A stretch of DNA of 64,000 bases from Candidula unifasciata. Its lineage: Eukaryota > Mollusca > Gastropoda > Stylommatophora > Geomitridae. The stretch spans positions 112,501-176,500 of the forward strand of contig CAJHNH020005968.1 in assembly GCA_905116865.2 (NCBI GenBank). The letters are read 5' to 3'. The translations under genes were made by a program, and so were the position numbers. Within the stretch, counting starts at the first letter, position 1. Each line of letters begins with the position of its first letter. A model generated the notes under the pieces. That model did no database searches, had not been told where the DNA came from, and saw only the letters and a program-made list of their open reading frames with translations. This document shows positions 43,430 through 55,465 of this stretch, piece by piece.

Positions 43430-43630
43430 TCATGTCCTTGTGAGATGCAATTTTTCGTTATTTGAAGCCCTACTCTGGCTCTTGACAGGGGCCGCAATAT
43501 GACCCGGCCATAAATATGATCTAATGGCTGAACGCGGTTCCCGGGACCTCTCCACGGATCCTCATCTACGTGGTGGCACTTTGTGTCATCGGGTGTTTAT
43601 CGCTTGTGTGATGTCCTGGTGGGGTTAACT
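43430..43630 (+). repeat. R1 short retroposon copy
   Basis: GTCCTTGTGAGATGC, CCCTACTCTGGCTCTTGACAGG, GGCCATAAATATGATC, GCGGTTCCCGGGACC and GATGTCCTGGTGGGGTTA. Confidence 0.85.
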
Positions 43631-43900
43631 CTACTACTATTACAACTGATGGATGGTATAAAGCTTTGGGAGATAACTACAAACAAAATTCCAGTGGACC
43701 AAAAAATGAAGACAGACGCTGACGTTGGATAAGGACACGTGTTAAGAAAACTTGAGAACAAAATAACTATAGAATGTCTTTGCACTAGAACCCAAAAGGG
43801 AACATAAATAAAGGCAAACACCCAGCCTCCCCTTCTCCCCTAACGTAGAGAAGGCAGCTAGAGAGGGAAGCTGGAACACGTGGTCGCTAAGCGGTCATCT

Positions 43901-44255
43901 ATGTGCTAGTCCGCGATTCATTATCATCACCTACAGCCGCCCCATAGCCACATAGGCCTTTTACAACTACGTTCAACCTTGTTGAGAGTAGCTTCTGTTA
44001 TAATTGTAGTCTATTTCTATAGGAGACAAGTTCGGTGGCTTTAATGGCGTGTTGCGTCAGTAGTTGTGGCTGGTTGTCCCTAGTTGTTTGGTGAACTTGT
44101 CTGGGTCCTCCTTGTCGTGTCTATTCTCCTGCTTCTGGAGGTCATTGTGGCTGTTCTCCTTCTATCACATGTTGTGGGTCTCCGCCCCCCCCCCTGGCTA
44201 TTATGTCCTGTCTCCTGTTCTTGAGATCTCGTCCTCATTTGTGTGCTTATTGGGT
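43901..44255. other. No recognisable gene
   Basis: Includes a C run (44188-44199). No motif recognised on either strand. Confidence 0.35.
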
Positions 44256-44259
44256 GTAC

Positions 44260-44605
44260 GTCCAAAACATATTCATACCAGCACTGTGCTACCAGTACAA
44301 AGCTTGGGCTTTATCAAAAGCTAACCTACGTAAAATTAACACCAACGAAATTACATGCATGAGAAAAGACGCCAGCTCAACCATTGGCGACAAATTAGAA
44401 ACGATATTATCAGACTATGAGAACAATGCAGCAAACACAATGAGGGACACAACATCAAACGGTTTGGTTATCTACTAAGAATGCAGCCAGGACAGGTACC
44501 AACACATGACAAGATCTGATATGAAAGCAAGAGATCGCCCTAAAAGAACGTGGATGATGACATCAACGAGCATCTATATCGAAACGAAATGGGAATGACA
44601 ATAGC
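44260..44605 (+). pseudogene. LINE C-terminal fragment, degraded
   Basis: IPALCYQYKAWALSKANLRK, NEITCMRKDASSTIGDKLET then, across frame breaks, KRFGYLLRMQPGQ, GDRPKRTWMMTST and NEMGMTIALL. The boxes (W.L.K..RK..., CMRK, WFGHL.RMQPG, RP.RTW.DD) correspond to the 24160-24500 fragment. Confidence 0.72.
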
Positions 44606-44960
44606 CTTGCTTCTTCTTCTTTTACCTTTCTATCCCTCAATGGAGCATAGGCCCTCAACCAACTCACGCCAAGTCGTTCTATCCTTCGCCATTGCATGGA
44701 GCTCTCCCCATGTCCTCCCCATCTTTCTAACTTCATTTTTACAGCTCTTTTCTCCATGTGTTCTTTTGGCCTTTCTTTAGTTCTATGCCCCTGTCATTTC
44801 CAATGCAAAGACATTCTAGTTATGCTGTCATCCTGTTTTCTCTGTGTGTGTCCTATCAAACGCCAGCGTCTTTTCCTCAGCTCTTGGTCCACTGAAGCCT
44901 AATTAGTTTTCTCCCAAAGCTCTGCATTAGTTATTCTATCATACCATGATAGCCTTTACT
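44590..44960 (-). pseudogene. LINE C-terminal fragment with AAG tail
   Basis: The minus strand gives MEKRAVKMKLERWGGHGESS and RRIERLGVSWLRAYAPLRDR, followed by AAGGTAAAAGAAGAAGAAGC at the 3' end. The same end sequence lies on the plus strand at 49755-50015, so this is a distinct LINE family. Confidence 0.7.
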
Positions 44961-45069
44961 GTCCATTAAACAATGGATCGCAACTTGTTCCTTCCCATGA
45001 CGCTTCATGGTAGAAGTGGAAACTGATGATGATGATATTCATGACCAGTATCTTTGTTTTCTGGGGAGA

Positions 45070-45101
45070 AAGGGAGGGGGGGAAATTGGGGGGGGGGGGG
45101 G
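45070..45101. repeat. Poly-G tracts
   Basis: Two G runs separated by AAATT, just upstream of the 19-bp satellite. Confidence 0.9.
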
Positions 45102-45164
45102 GGCTGGGTATTCCATCGTGTGTCTGCTGCAATACCGACGGGAACAGTTTTTTTGACCTCTCCT

Positions 45165-48100
45165 TTAAATGTAACACATAGAACAAGACGTCACATACAG
45201 AACAAGACCTCACACATAGAACAAGACGTCAAACATAGAACCAGACGTCACACATAGAACCAGACGTCACACATAGAACAAGACGTGACATACAGAACAA
45301 GACCTCACACATAGAACAAGACGTGACATACAGAACAAGAGCTCACACATAGAACAAGACGTGACATACAGAACAAGACCTCACACATAGAACAAGACGT
45401 GACATACAGAACAAGATCTCACACATAGAACAAGACGTGACATACAGAACAAGACTTCACACATAGAACAAGACGTCAAACATAGAACCAGACGTCACAC
45501 ATAGAACTAGACGTCACACATAGAACAAGACGTGACATACAGAACAAGACCTCACACATAGAACAAGACGTGACATACAGAACAAGACCTCACACACAGA
45601 ACAAGACGTGACATACAGAACAAGACCTCACACATAGAACAAGACGTGACATACAGAACAAGACTTCACGCATAGAACAAGACGTCAAACATAGAACCAG
45701 ACGTCACACATAGAACTAGACGTCACACATAGAACAAGACGTGACATACAGAACAAGACCTCACACATAGAACAAGACGTGACATACAGAACAAGACCTC
45801 ACACATAGAACAAGACGTGACATACAGAACAAGACTTCACACATAGAACAAGACGTGACATACAGAACAAGACTTCACACATAGAACAAGACGTCAAACA
45901 TAGAACCAGACGTCACACATAGAACTAGACGTCACACATAGAACAAGACGTGACATACAGAACAAGACCTCACACATAGAACAAGACGTGACATACAGAA
46001 CAAGACCTCACACATAGAACAAGACGTGACATACAGAACAAGACCTCACACATAGAACAAGACGTGACATACAGAACAAGACTTCACACATAGAACAAGA
46101 CGTCAAACATAGAACCAGACGTCACACATAGAACTAGACGTCACACATAGAACAAGAGGTGACATACAGAACAAGACCTCACACATAGAACAAGACGTGA
46201 CATACAGAACAAGGCCTCACACATAGAACAAGACGTGACATACAGAACAAGAACTCACACATTGAACAAGACGTGACATACAGAACAAGACCTCACACAT
46301 AGAACAAGACGTGACATACAGAACAAGACCTCACACATAGAACAAGACGTCAAACATAGAACCAGACGTCACACATGGAACCAGACGTCACACATAGAAC
46401 AAGACGTGACATACAGAACAAGACCTCACACATAGAACAAGACGTGACATACAGAACAAGACCTCACACATAGAACAAGACGTGACATACAGAACAAGAC
46501 CTCACACATTGAACAAGACGTGACATACAGAACAAGACCTCACACATAGAACAAGACGTGACATACAGAACAAGACCTCACACATAGAACAAGACGTGAC
46601 ATACAGAACAAGACCTCACACATAGAACAAGACGTCAAACATAGAACCAGACGTCACACATAGAACCAGACGTCACAAATAGAACAAGACGTCACACATA
46701 TAACAAGACGTCGCATATATAACAAGACGTCACACATAGAACAAGACGTCACACATAGATCGTCAAACATAGAACAAGACATCACACATAGAACAAGACG
46801 TCAAACATTGAACCAGACGTCACACATAGAACAAGACGTCAAACATAGAACCAGACATCACACACAGAACAAGACGTTACACATAAAACAAAACGTCAAA
46901 CATAGAACAAGACGTCACACATAAAACAAGACGTCAAACATAGAACAAGACGTCAAACATAGAACCAGACGTCACACATAGAACTAGACGTCACACATAG
47001 AACAAGACGAGACATACAGAACAAGACCTCACACATAGAACAAGACGTCAAACATTGAACCAGACGTCACACATAGAACAAGACGTCAAACATAGAACCA
47101 GACGTCACACACAGAACAAGACGTTACACATAAAACAAAACGTCAAACATAGAACAAGACGTCACACATAAAACAAGGCGTCAAAAATAGAACAAGACGT
47201 CAAACATAGAACCAGACGTCACACATAGAACTCGACGTCACACATAGAACAAGACGTGATATACAGAACAAGACCTCACACATAGAACAAGACGTGACAT
47301 ACAGAACAAGACCTCGCACATAGAACAAGACGTGACATACAGAACAAGACCTCACACATAGAACAAGACGTGACATACAGAACAAGACCTCACACATAGA
47401 ACAAGACGTCAAACATAGAACCAGACGTCACACATAGAACCAGACGTCACACATAGAACAAGACGTCACACATATAACAAGACGTCGCATATATAACAAG
47501 ACGCCACACATAGAACAAGACGTCACACATAGATCGTCAAACATAGAACAAGACATCACACATAGAACAAGACGTCAAACATTGAACCTGACGTCACACA
47601 TAGAACAAGACGTCAAACATAGAACCAGACGTCACACACAGAACAAGACGTTACACATAAAACAAAACGTCAAACATAGAACAAGACGTCACACATAAAA
47701 CAAGACGTCAAACATAGAACAAGACGCCACACATAGAACCAGACGTCACACATAGAACCAGAGATCACACACAGAACAAGACGTCACACATAGAACCAGA
47801 AGTTACACATAGAACCAGAAGTTACACATAGAACCAGCCGTCACACATAGAACCAGAAGTTACACACAGAACAAGACGTCACACATAGAACCAGAAGTCA
47901 CACATAGAACCAGAAGTCACACATAGAATCAGAAGTCACACATAGAACCAGAAGTCACACATATAACCAGAAGTCACACATAGAACCAGAAGTCACACAT
48001 AGAACAAGACGTCACACATAGAACCAGAAGTTACACATAGAACAAGACGTCACACATAGAACCAGAAGTCACACATAGAACCAGAAGTTACACATAGAAC

Positions 48101-49105
48101 CAGAAGTCACACATAGAACCAGAAGTTACACATAGAACCAGAAGTTACACATAAAACAAGACGTCAAACATAGAACAAGACGCCACACATAGAACCAGAC
48201 GTCACACATAGAACCAGAGATCACACACAGAACAAGAAGTCACACATAGAACCAGAAGTCACACATAGAACCAGAAGTTACACATAGAACCAGAAGTTAC
48301 ACATAGAACCAGAAGTTACACACAGAACAAGAAGTCACACATAGAACCAGAAGTCACACATAGAACCAGAAGTCACACATAGAACCAGAAGTTACACATA
48401 GAACCAGAAGTTACACATAGAACCAGAAGTTACACATAGAACCAGAAGTTACACATAGAACCAGAAGTTACACATAGAACCAGAAGTCACACATAGAACC
48501 AGAAGTTACACATAGAACCAGAAGTTACACATAGAACCAGAAGTTACACATAGAACCAGAAGTCACACATAGAACCAGAAGTTACACATAGAACCAGAAG
48601 TTACACATAGAACCAGAAGTTACACATAGAACCAGAAGTCACACATAGAACCAGAAGTTACACATAGAACCAGAAGTTACACATAGAACCAGAAGTTACA
48701 CATAGAACCAGAAGTTACACATAGAACCAGAAGTTACACATAGAACCAGAAGTTACACATAGAACCAGAAGTTACACATAGAACCAGAAGTCACACATAG
48801 AACCAGAAGTCACACATAGAACCAGAAGTTACACATAGAACCAGAAGTTACACATAGAACCAGAAGTTACACATAGAACCAGAAGTCACACATAGAACCA
48901 GAAGTTACACATAGAACCAGAAGTTACACATAGAACCAGAAGTCACACATAGAACCAGAAGTTACACATAGAACCAGAAGTTACACATAGAACCAGAAGT
49001 TACACATAGAACCAGAAGTCACACATAGAACCAGAAGTTACACATAGAACCAGAAGTTACACATAGAACCAGAAGTCACACATAGAACCAGAAGTTACAC
49101 AATAT
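45165..49105. repeat. 19-bp satellite, 3.9 kb, about 205 units in three zones
   Basis: The unit is CACACATAGAACAAGACGT. Zone 1 (45165-46680) alternates with GACATACAGAACAAGACCT to give a 38-bp dimer. Zone 2 (46680-47750) mixes CACACATAGAACCAGACGT and TAAAACAAGACGT types. Zone 3 (47750-49105) is almost uniform TTACACATAGAACCAGAAG. A rare CGCATATATAACAAG block repeats at 46712 and 47486, a 774-bp duplication. A single 70-codon minus-strand frame within it is not a gene. Confidence 0.96.
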
Positions 49106-49520
49106 AATTTGAAGTCTAAAATAATTATACAGAATAATAATCAAAATAACAATGAAAGTTCAGTAAAAGTTTACCTTTCCTTTTTTTGTGACATTTCATC
49201 TTTGTGACTTTAATTTCACGCCGGCCGTCTTGACTTCCCCGAATGCTAGCCGATATGTATTTCCCGCTGTGTCGACCTTCGAGCCAAGTTTACTTTTGAA
49301 CTTAAAACTACTTTCAGTTTTGAAGCTGGGTATTTTAGGTTTTGTGGTTAAAATAAAGACTGTGGCAGACACGCAGTGTTGTATCTGGCCAATTGAACTT
49401 TGTGTTTATTCATACAATACAGTGTTTTGGCGTGATTAATGTTTTAGTTTCTGGGTAGATCAAGCTTCAGTCGGTTGGCAAGGAACTTGCTGGATAGTTA
49501 GGACGATCAGCATGGTAGCT
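49106..49520. other. No recognisable gene
   Basis: A plus-strand frame of 83 codons (49188-49439) shows no known motif. Confidence 0.35.
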
Positions 49521-49524
49521 GCAA

Positions 49525-49660
49525 CAGCCACAAATCGAGACGGGTCGAACGGTTAGAGCTCTCACGCGGGACACCTGGGTGCGAAACCTCGGTAGATTTG
49601 GGGATTTTGTTTGTCTGACGGAGGCAAGAATAAAATTTGAACCTGTACAGTCCGTGGCGA
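49525..49660 (+). repeat. Possible tRNA-derived SINE
   Basis: GGTCGAACGGTTAGAGCTCTC and GGGTGCGAAACCTCGG resemble decayed A and B boxes about 40 bp apart. Confidence 0.35.
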
Positions 49661-49699
49661 CAGCACTAGCCATGCAGCGATTAAACCCTCAGGTTACAA

Positions 49700-49735
49700 G
49701 ACCCCCCCCCCCACCCCACCCCCCCTTTTTTTTTC
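49700..49735. repeat. Poly-C / T tract
   Basis: Two C runs followed by a T run. Confidence 0.9.
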
Positions 49736-49754
49736 CACCGCAGAAGCGGTAAAT

Positions 49755-50015
49755 ACCGGCAGTAATGGACACATCAGTAGAACAGCATAACTAGAATGTC
49801 TTTGCATTGGAACCCACATGGGCATTGGAATAAAAGAAGGCAAACAAAAAACATGGAGAAGAGAGCTGAAGAATGAAGTTAGAAAGATGGGAGAGGGAGG
49901 GGGCATGGGGAGAGCTCCATGTAATAACGAAGGATAGAACGACTTGGCGTGAGTTGGTTGAGGGCCTATGCTCCATTGGGGGATATAAAGGCAGAATAAG
50001 AAGAATTGACACAGC
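49755..50015 (+). pseudogene. LINE C-terminal fragment, same family as 44590-44960
   Basis: It shares AATGTCTTTGCATTGGAA, ACATGGAGAAGAGAGCTGAA, GGGGAGAGCTCCATG, GAACGACTTGGCGTGAGTTG and GCCTATGCTCCATT with the reverse complement of the other copy. It ends GCAGAATAAGAAGAATTG, an AAG-type tail. Confidence 0.72.
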
Positions 50016-50708
50016 AAGTTCCACTTGTACAAAAATATGGGAATAACACCAACACTCAGTAAGTCTCGCGGAGTAAACTAAAGAGACATGCCCAACGAAC
50101 ACTGGCGGAATTCAGGTACGAAAAAATCAGATCTTCTGTCTCCATCAATACCCCCGCTAGAACTGCCCACCAGCACACAGCTTCGCATAAAGAAAAAGAA
50201 GAGGGGGAAAACACACACAAAGTTTAAAATGTACTCTCACGTCAGGCGTTGTTTGAATGTAATCACTGCGCTGATTCAAGAATCAATCAGCTACCACTGG
50301 GTACACTATGTTTCCTGACATTCACCCCCACCACTGCACACGTTTTTCACATTCTAGTCACGATCCGTGGCAGTGAAGATCTGTTCTGGTAATCCCCAGT
50401 CCGTTGTTGCTCGTGGTCTGAAGACGGGGTGGAAAACCCAGTTCTATTAATCCGAACTGAAACGGCTTTCATTACTTCTACATAGATGAGTTAGTGAAAT
50501 CACGGCCGTCGCCTGGTTCTGTCGAAACTACTGGCAACTAGTTAAAGTATAGACATCCCTTTGTTGACAGCAAGGCCTCATGACGGATGTGATTCTCTCT
50601 TTGCTGGCCTGAAATTGAGGAATTAATAGACATTCACAGAAAGTGAGCGACAGTAAGTAGATTGGGTTGAAATGGACAAAATGAGATTCAAAGACAAATT
50701 TTAGAACA
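50016..50708. other. No recognisable gene
   Basis: No feature recognised over about 690 bp. Confidence 0.35.
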
Positions 50709-50795
50709 GTTCTTCTTCTTCTTCTTCTTCTTCTTCTTCTTCTTCTTCTTCTTCTTCTTCTTCTTCTTCTTCTTCTTCTTCTTCTTCTTCTTCTT

Positions 50796-50826
<31 letters not shown>

Positions 50827-50833
50827 TTCTTAA
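50709..50833. repeat. (TTC)n trinucleotide array
   Basis: About 40 TTC units, nearly perfect. Confidence 0.97.
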
Positions 50834-50849
50834 CTCTCAATTATTAGCC

Positions 50850-50920
50850 TGTTCAGCATTTGTTTAGGTAGCAGTGGGTCTTTTTTTTTTCAAACCTAAA
50901 ACCGGAACCCACACGAGAAT
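50850..50920 (-). repeat. R2 head fragment
   Basis: The reverse complement begins GTGTGGGTTCCGGTTTTAGG and continues AAAAGACCCACTGC. Confidence 0.45.
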
Positions 50921-51840
50921 TTACGGCTATCGAAATAATGCTCAGTCTCTCCATGACCGTCTCCTGCTGACTTTACTGAAAAAAGGCATTGGTCTCTCAC
51001 AACCTTTATTTTGTTGCAGACAACCATAGGAGATGGCAAATACCCCCCGGGAAATATGTACACGTATGCCGATATATGTATATGTGTGTGTGTGCGTGTG
51101 TGTGTGTTTAACTGTGTGAAACAGTTATAGTAGTGTATAAAGCGCTTACAATGTAACCTTCTGCGGTAGGTGGCGTTGATCATAATTAACGGAAGTAGTG
51201 GAGAACATTTTCGGGCCTATTAAACATCTAAAAAGTGAAGGTATTTAGAAATATTTTTAACTTTTTAATTTTTGCCAAAGCAGTGCTGCTCTACCACGAC
51301 GTGATGTTTAAGATTACTTGCTCCAAAAACATAAGTTTTCACATTCTTGCATTTCTGCGAGGACTAGTACCAGAGACATACATTATAAATACAATAACGA
51401 TAACTCTATTTTTGCGGCAGTTTAAACATTGCATTATTCCCACTTGTCTGTGGTTGCTCCGCCTTCTTGAGCCATCAACTCCTGTGTCCGTTAATGATCC
51501 TAAACACCGATTGTGAGAATTATCTCTCTTCAATGGTTCTGCACCGACCCTGTTAATTGATGGTTTTACCTGCCGGAAGTAACAAAAGACAGGAATTGGG
51601 AGTCCTGGAGTTTTGAACTTGGCCCCATTAAGCGAGAAGATCAAAACACGAGAACGTACTCACGAAAACGTTACAAGATGTCGTCGTCTGTGAGACCGAT
51701 CATGTTCGGGTCGGTCTGAAATCCCACCAGTTTGAGTTAATTTAACCGAAAGTGAGGATCACAAAATCAGCTTGTTTTAATCAGTTGTAATCACCCCTGC
51801 CAATCTCACACGTCAGCTGGTATTCTCGTAGTATTGCGTT
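50921..51840. other. No recognisable gene; short (GT)n
   Basis: (GT)n lies at 51083-51108. Two short opposing frames near 51235-51644 show no known motif. Confidence 0.35.
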
Positions 51841-52614
51841 AAATTCGTTACCCCCCCCCCCCGCCCCCTAATCAATGCTTCTAAGCCTGACTGATTGCCA
51901 TCGTTGCATCTGTCTACATGGCAGTGTTCTGATGTGCTGTATGGAGGCAGGAGAAACACTGTCCGAGGTGAGGATAAGTGTGAGTAGCAAGACTCTCTCT
52001 CTCTCTCCCTCTCTCTCTCTCTTCAAGACAAGCATTCCACATACAAAGAAGGGGGGGGGGATGTCGAGGAAACCGCAGGTGAGGCATCAAAAGCATTTAG
52101 TGCGCTTCCTCTCAGACGGTCAATTCCTCTCAGACGGTCAGTTCCTCTCAGAGGGTCAGTTGTTGTCTTCGAGTCCACCGGTTGTAGCGGAGAAGAACTA
52201 GGCGTCCCAGAAGAAGCACGCTGAATGCCTGTGATAGCCACAATGTCTGCAGCCGTCTCAGAAAACGCTACGTTCTTAATTTATCTGCTGTCAGTTTCCC
52301 CTTTATCACTTTTCCCTTTCTATGGTAAATTAAAACCTCACTCTTTAAGACCACGTTTGACGCACCAACCAGTTAGTCAGCCAACAAAACTACCGCTCCA
52401 TCAAGCAGCCTCCAATTAAACACCTCCACCGCCACCCAGCTACTCGATACACGCGGTCGCTGACAAGCAAAACTCTGCGGAGCCTAGAGTGTTGATGTCC
52501 TGAAACACACGTGATAGTGCATGAGGACCAAGGCTGGTACTGGTCAACACCTGCCTAAACCTCTCCGCGGTCATGGCGTCAACAGGTTCCTAACCATGGG
52601 TTATGACAACATAG
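51841..52614. other. No gene; C run, (TC)n and short tandem triplication
   Basis: C run 51852-51865; TC repeat 51993-52022; TCCTCTCAGACGGTCARTTC-type unit repeated three times at 52110-52158. No coding signal. Confidence 0.5.
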
Positions 52615-52690
52615 ATGTGATGGACTTTCCTTCTAAGTCAGCGTGCATCTGCTTGACAAGCCTGGAACCAGTGACCATGCATTCCATAGT
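52615..52690 (+). repeat. R2 fragment
   Basis: CCTTCTAAGTCAGCGTGCAT and GCCTGGAACCAGTGACCATGCAT match the middle of R2. Confidence 0.4.
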
Positions 52691-52744
52691 TGTGGATTTC
52701 AAGCTGTACGATAGACACGGCCAATAAGACACCTTTTAGTGTGG

Positions 52745-52995
52745 GTGCCTAGCTGACCATGTTCTTAGTGCACTTGTATCCATGGCGAGGCGCACAGGCC
52801 GTCTGGAGGTGACAGGTTCAATTCCCGGCACGGTAACTTTAGCTTTCTATTTTTGTGTCGTTTAGTGTGTTCTTCTATCTTTTTACTTCTTGCTATGAGT
52901 GCCGATCAATACACTTTCTGTTACTTGATTAATTCATGATCAATATGTAAGCGTTATTAGGTAACGAAGAGGCCGGCGTGATGCTGACCACATGA
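52745..52995 (+). repeat. tRNA-derived SINE (R3 type) at the edge of a satellite
   Basis: A B box AGGTTCAATTCCCGG (from 52827) is clear and an A-box-like TGCCTAGCTGACC (52747) is weak. The 3' end GGCGTGATGCTGACCACATGACAC equals the R3 end (GACGTGATGCTGGCCACGTCAC), and the 14-bp satellite begins exactly there. Confidence 0.62.
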
Positions 52996-53780
52996 CACAT
53001 CTCACATGACACATCTCACATGACACATCTCACATGACACATCTCACATGACACATCACACATGACACATCACACATCTCACACGACACATCACACATGA
53101 CACATCACACACGCCACATCTCACATGACACATCACACACGACACATCTCACATGACACATCTCACATGACACATCTCACATGACACATCACACACGACA
53201 CATCACACACGACACGTCTCACATGACACATCTCGCATGACACATCTCACACGACACATCACACATGACACATCTCACACGACACATCACACATGACACA
53301 TCTCACACGACACATCTCACACGACACATCACACATGACACATTACACATGACACATCTCACACGACACATCACACATGACACATCACACATCTCACACG
53401 ACACATCACACATCACACATGACACATCTCACACGACACATCTCACACGACACATCACACATGACACATCACACATGACACATCTCACATGACACATCAC
53501 ACACGACACATCTCACATGACACATCTCACATGACACATCACACACGACACATCTCACATGACACATCTCACATGACACATGACACATGACACATCACAC
53601 ACGCCACATCTCACATGACACATCACACACGACACATCTCACATCTCACATGACACATCACACACGACACATCACACACGACACATCTCACATGACACAT
53701 CTCACATGACACATCTCACACGACACATCACACATGACACATCTCACATGACACATCTCACACGACACATCTCACATCGA
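52992..53780. repeat. 14-bp satellite, part 1
   Basis: Units are GACACATCTCACAT or GACACATCACACAC, about 55 copies with C/T and T/C variants. Confidence 0.94.
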
Positions 53781-54187
53781 GCGTCGATTGGTCTACAAAA
53801 TATTGGTCTAGTTCTATATTACTGATAGGCGTGGACAATCTATCTATCTCTCTCTCTCCCTCCCTCCCTCCCTGTCTGTCTGTCTGTCTGTCTATCTATA
53901 TCTGCAGTCCTGGAGTACATGCTCTGCTGTCTGGGGCACCTTTTCACAGGTGCACATGACTGATATCTTGAATTTTGTGTACATGTGGTTACGCAATCGG
54001 CTGTGTCCTGTTCTGAGGTGGAGGATAATGACTTGTTCTGTCCATAATAAAATAGTCATGTTGTGCTGGGGCTGGTGGTTTCCTGATTGATTTAATTATT
54101 CTTTTCTTTTGGTGGTAAGTGACTGGTACATCCAGCTGCACATTTGTCGCACCTTCCCCTGCCAGTTGATGCGGCTTTCTATTTCCA
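53781..54187. repeat. Duplicated block, copy 1 (satellite flank plus LINE RNase H)
   Basis: It starts after CATCGAGCGTCGATTGG and is repeated at 54314-54715 with about 97 per cent identity by eye. It contains a small (CTCC)n(CTGT)n microsatellite and LINE sequence on the minus strand. Confidence 0.92.
53890..54187 (-). pseudogene. LINE RNase H / C-terminal fragment, copy 1
   Basis: The minus strand reads GNRKPHQLAGEGATNVQLDV and KSIRKPPAPAQHDYFIMDRT. It ends at 54187 in satellite sequence, so it is cut off at the 5' side. Confidence 0.78.
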
Positions 54188-54313
54188 CACGCACGACACA
54201 TCACACACGACACATCTCACATGACACATCTCACACGACACATCACACATCTCACATGACACATCTCACATGACACATCTCACATGACACATCTCACACG
54301 ACACATCTCACAT
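54186..54313. repeat. 14-bp satellite, part 2
   Basis: The same GACACATCTCACAT units as part 1, lying between the two duplicated blocks. Confidence 0.93.
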
Positions 54314-54717
54314 CGAGCGTCGATTGGTCTACAAAATATTGGTCTAGTTCTATATTACTGATAGGCGTGGACAATCTATCCATCTCTCTCTCTCCCTTCC
54401 TCCCTCCCTGTCTGTCTGTCTATCTATAACTGCAGTCCTGGAGTACATGCTCTGCTGTCTGGGGCACCTTTTCACAGGTGCACATGACTGATATCTTGAA
54501 TTTTGTGTACATGTGGTTACGCAATCGGCTGTGTCCTGTTCTGAGGCGGAGGATAATGACTTGTTCTGTCCATAATAAAATAGTCGTGTTGTGCTGGGGC
54601 TGGTAGTTTCCTGATTGATTTAATTATTCTTTTCTTTTGGTGGTAAGTGACTGGTACATCCAGCTGCACTTTTGTCGCACCTTCCCCTGCCAGTTGATGC
54701 GGCTTTCTATTTCCAGA
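54314..54717. repeat. Duplicated block, copy 2
   Basis: The second copy of the 53781-54187 block, offset by about 530 bp. It continues past 54717 into more LINE sequence. Confidence 0.92.
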
Positions 54718-54880
54718 CACTCCACAATGGGACGGTATCCCTTGCATTACAACTCTTCGCTGAACGCAGAGTTGTGTCAGCAATGTTTGCAATTCTGGTA
54801 GTTTCCTAGACTGGAGTGCTTCAAGTACTGATTTTGCTTCTGTCAGCATTACCACATACTATGAGCCAAGATTGGTATTT
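54420..54880 (-). pseudogene. LINE RNase H and C-terminal fragment, copy 2
   Basis: LTEAKSVLEALQSRKLPELQ, then GIPSHCGVSGNRKPHQLAGE, then KRIIKSIRKLPAPAQHDYFI. The usual GNE(K/R)AD box is GNRKPH, so the last catalytic aspartate is H. Further 3', C-x-C and HVLQDC-type codons are out of frame. It resembles the RNase H LINE at 27370-29818 in layout but is a different copy. Confidence 0.82.
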
Positions 54881-55410
54881 AGCATGGAAATATGTCTACA
54901 TTTTCTTAGAACTAATATAATTATAAGGGGCTGGAAAACGTAGTCAAGGACTGCAAACTCCACAGAAACTAGCATTATGAAACAATCACCAGAGAAAATG
55001 ATGGGCACGTATTAACCGTGAATTTTACAAAACAAAAATCTCCACGACTTTTAAAGAAAAAATCCCGATTTAATGCGATCCAACAGCTCAATAATGTTAT
55101 TAAGCCTAACTTAGATCCATAATTACCCCTGTCTTATGTTCGTCTTAGAGAAAGTCCGTAATTTTCAATGAATGGTATTTCAACATCGTATTTCTAACAC
55201 CATGTTCGCGTCAGATTCACCGACTTAAGTCCGGAATAAACGAATTGCCAGAGTTCTGTACTGATCGATGGTTCTCCTCTCCCGATCCCAGCATCCATCC
55301 TAATGATCTAACGATAGACCCATCCTTCTGCAGCTGCAGACTAGCCTGTCTCTTGGTGATTAGCCACTCGAAATGCTGCCGGTCTCTGAGAATGATTCAA
55401 TTAGTCTGGA
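54881..55410. other. No recognisable gene
   Basis: Unique-looking AT-rich sequence. Confidence 0.4.
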
Positions 55411-55427
55411 CTCTCTCTCTCCCTGCT

Positions 55428-55461
<34 letters not shown>
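55411..55461. repeat. (CT)n dinucleotide repeat
   Basis: About 50 bp of CT with one short interruption. Confidence 0.93.

Positions 55462-55465
<4 letters not shown>

Larger units (their letters stand above)
43033..43900 (+). pseudogene. LINE fragment split by two R1 insertions
   Basis: The plus strand reads KLELLYGAETWRKTETIL and NYKHSL before 43137, and after the second R1 copy ALGDNYKQNSSGPKNED / KLWEITTNKIPVDQKMK, GHVLRKLENKITIECL and EHVVAKR. These are the YGAETW box, the LWE.TNQ.PVDQ.IK box and the GH.LRK box of one LINE tail, separated by two R1 copies. Frame breaks are present. The element is older than the R1 copies. Confidence 0.75.

Noticed and set aside
45165..49105. CRISPR-like array (regular short repeats)
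   Set aside because: Units are directly joined 19-bp tandem repeats with no unique spacers, and the genome is eukaryotic.
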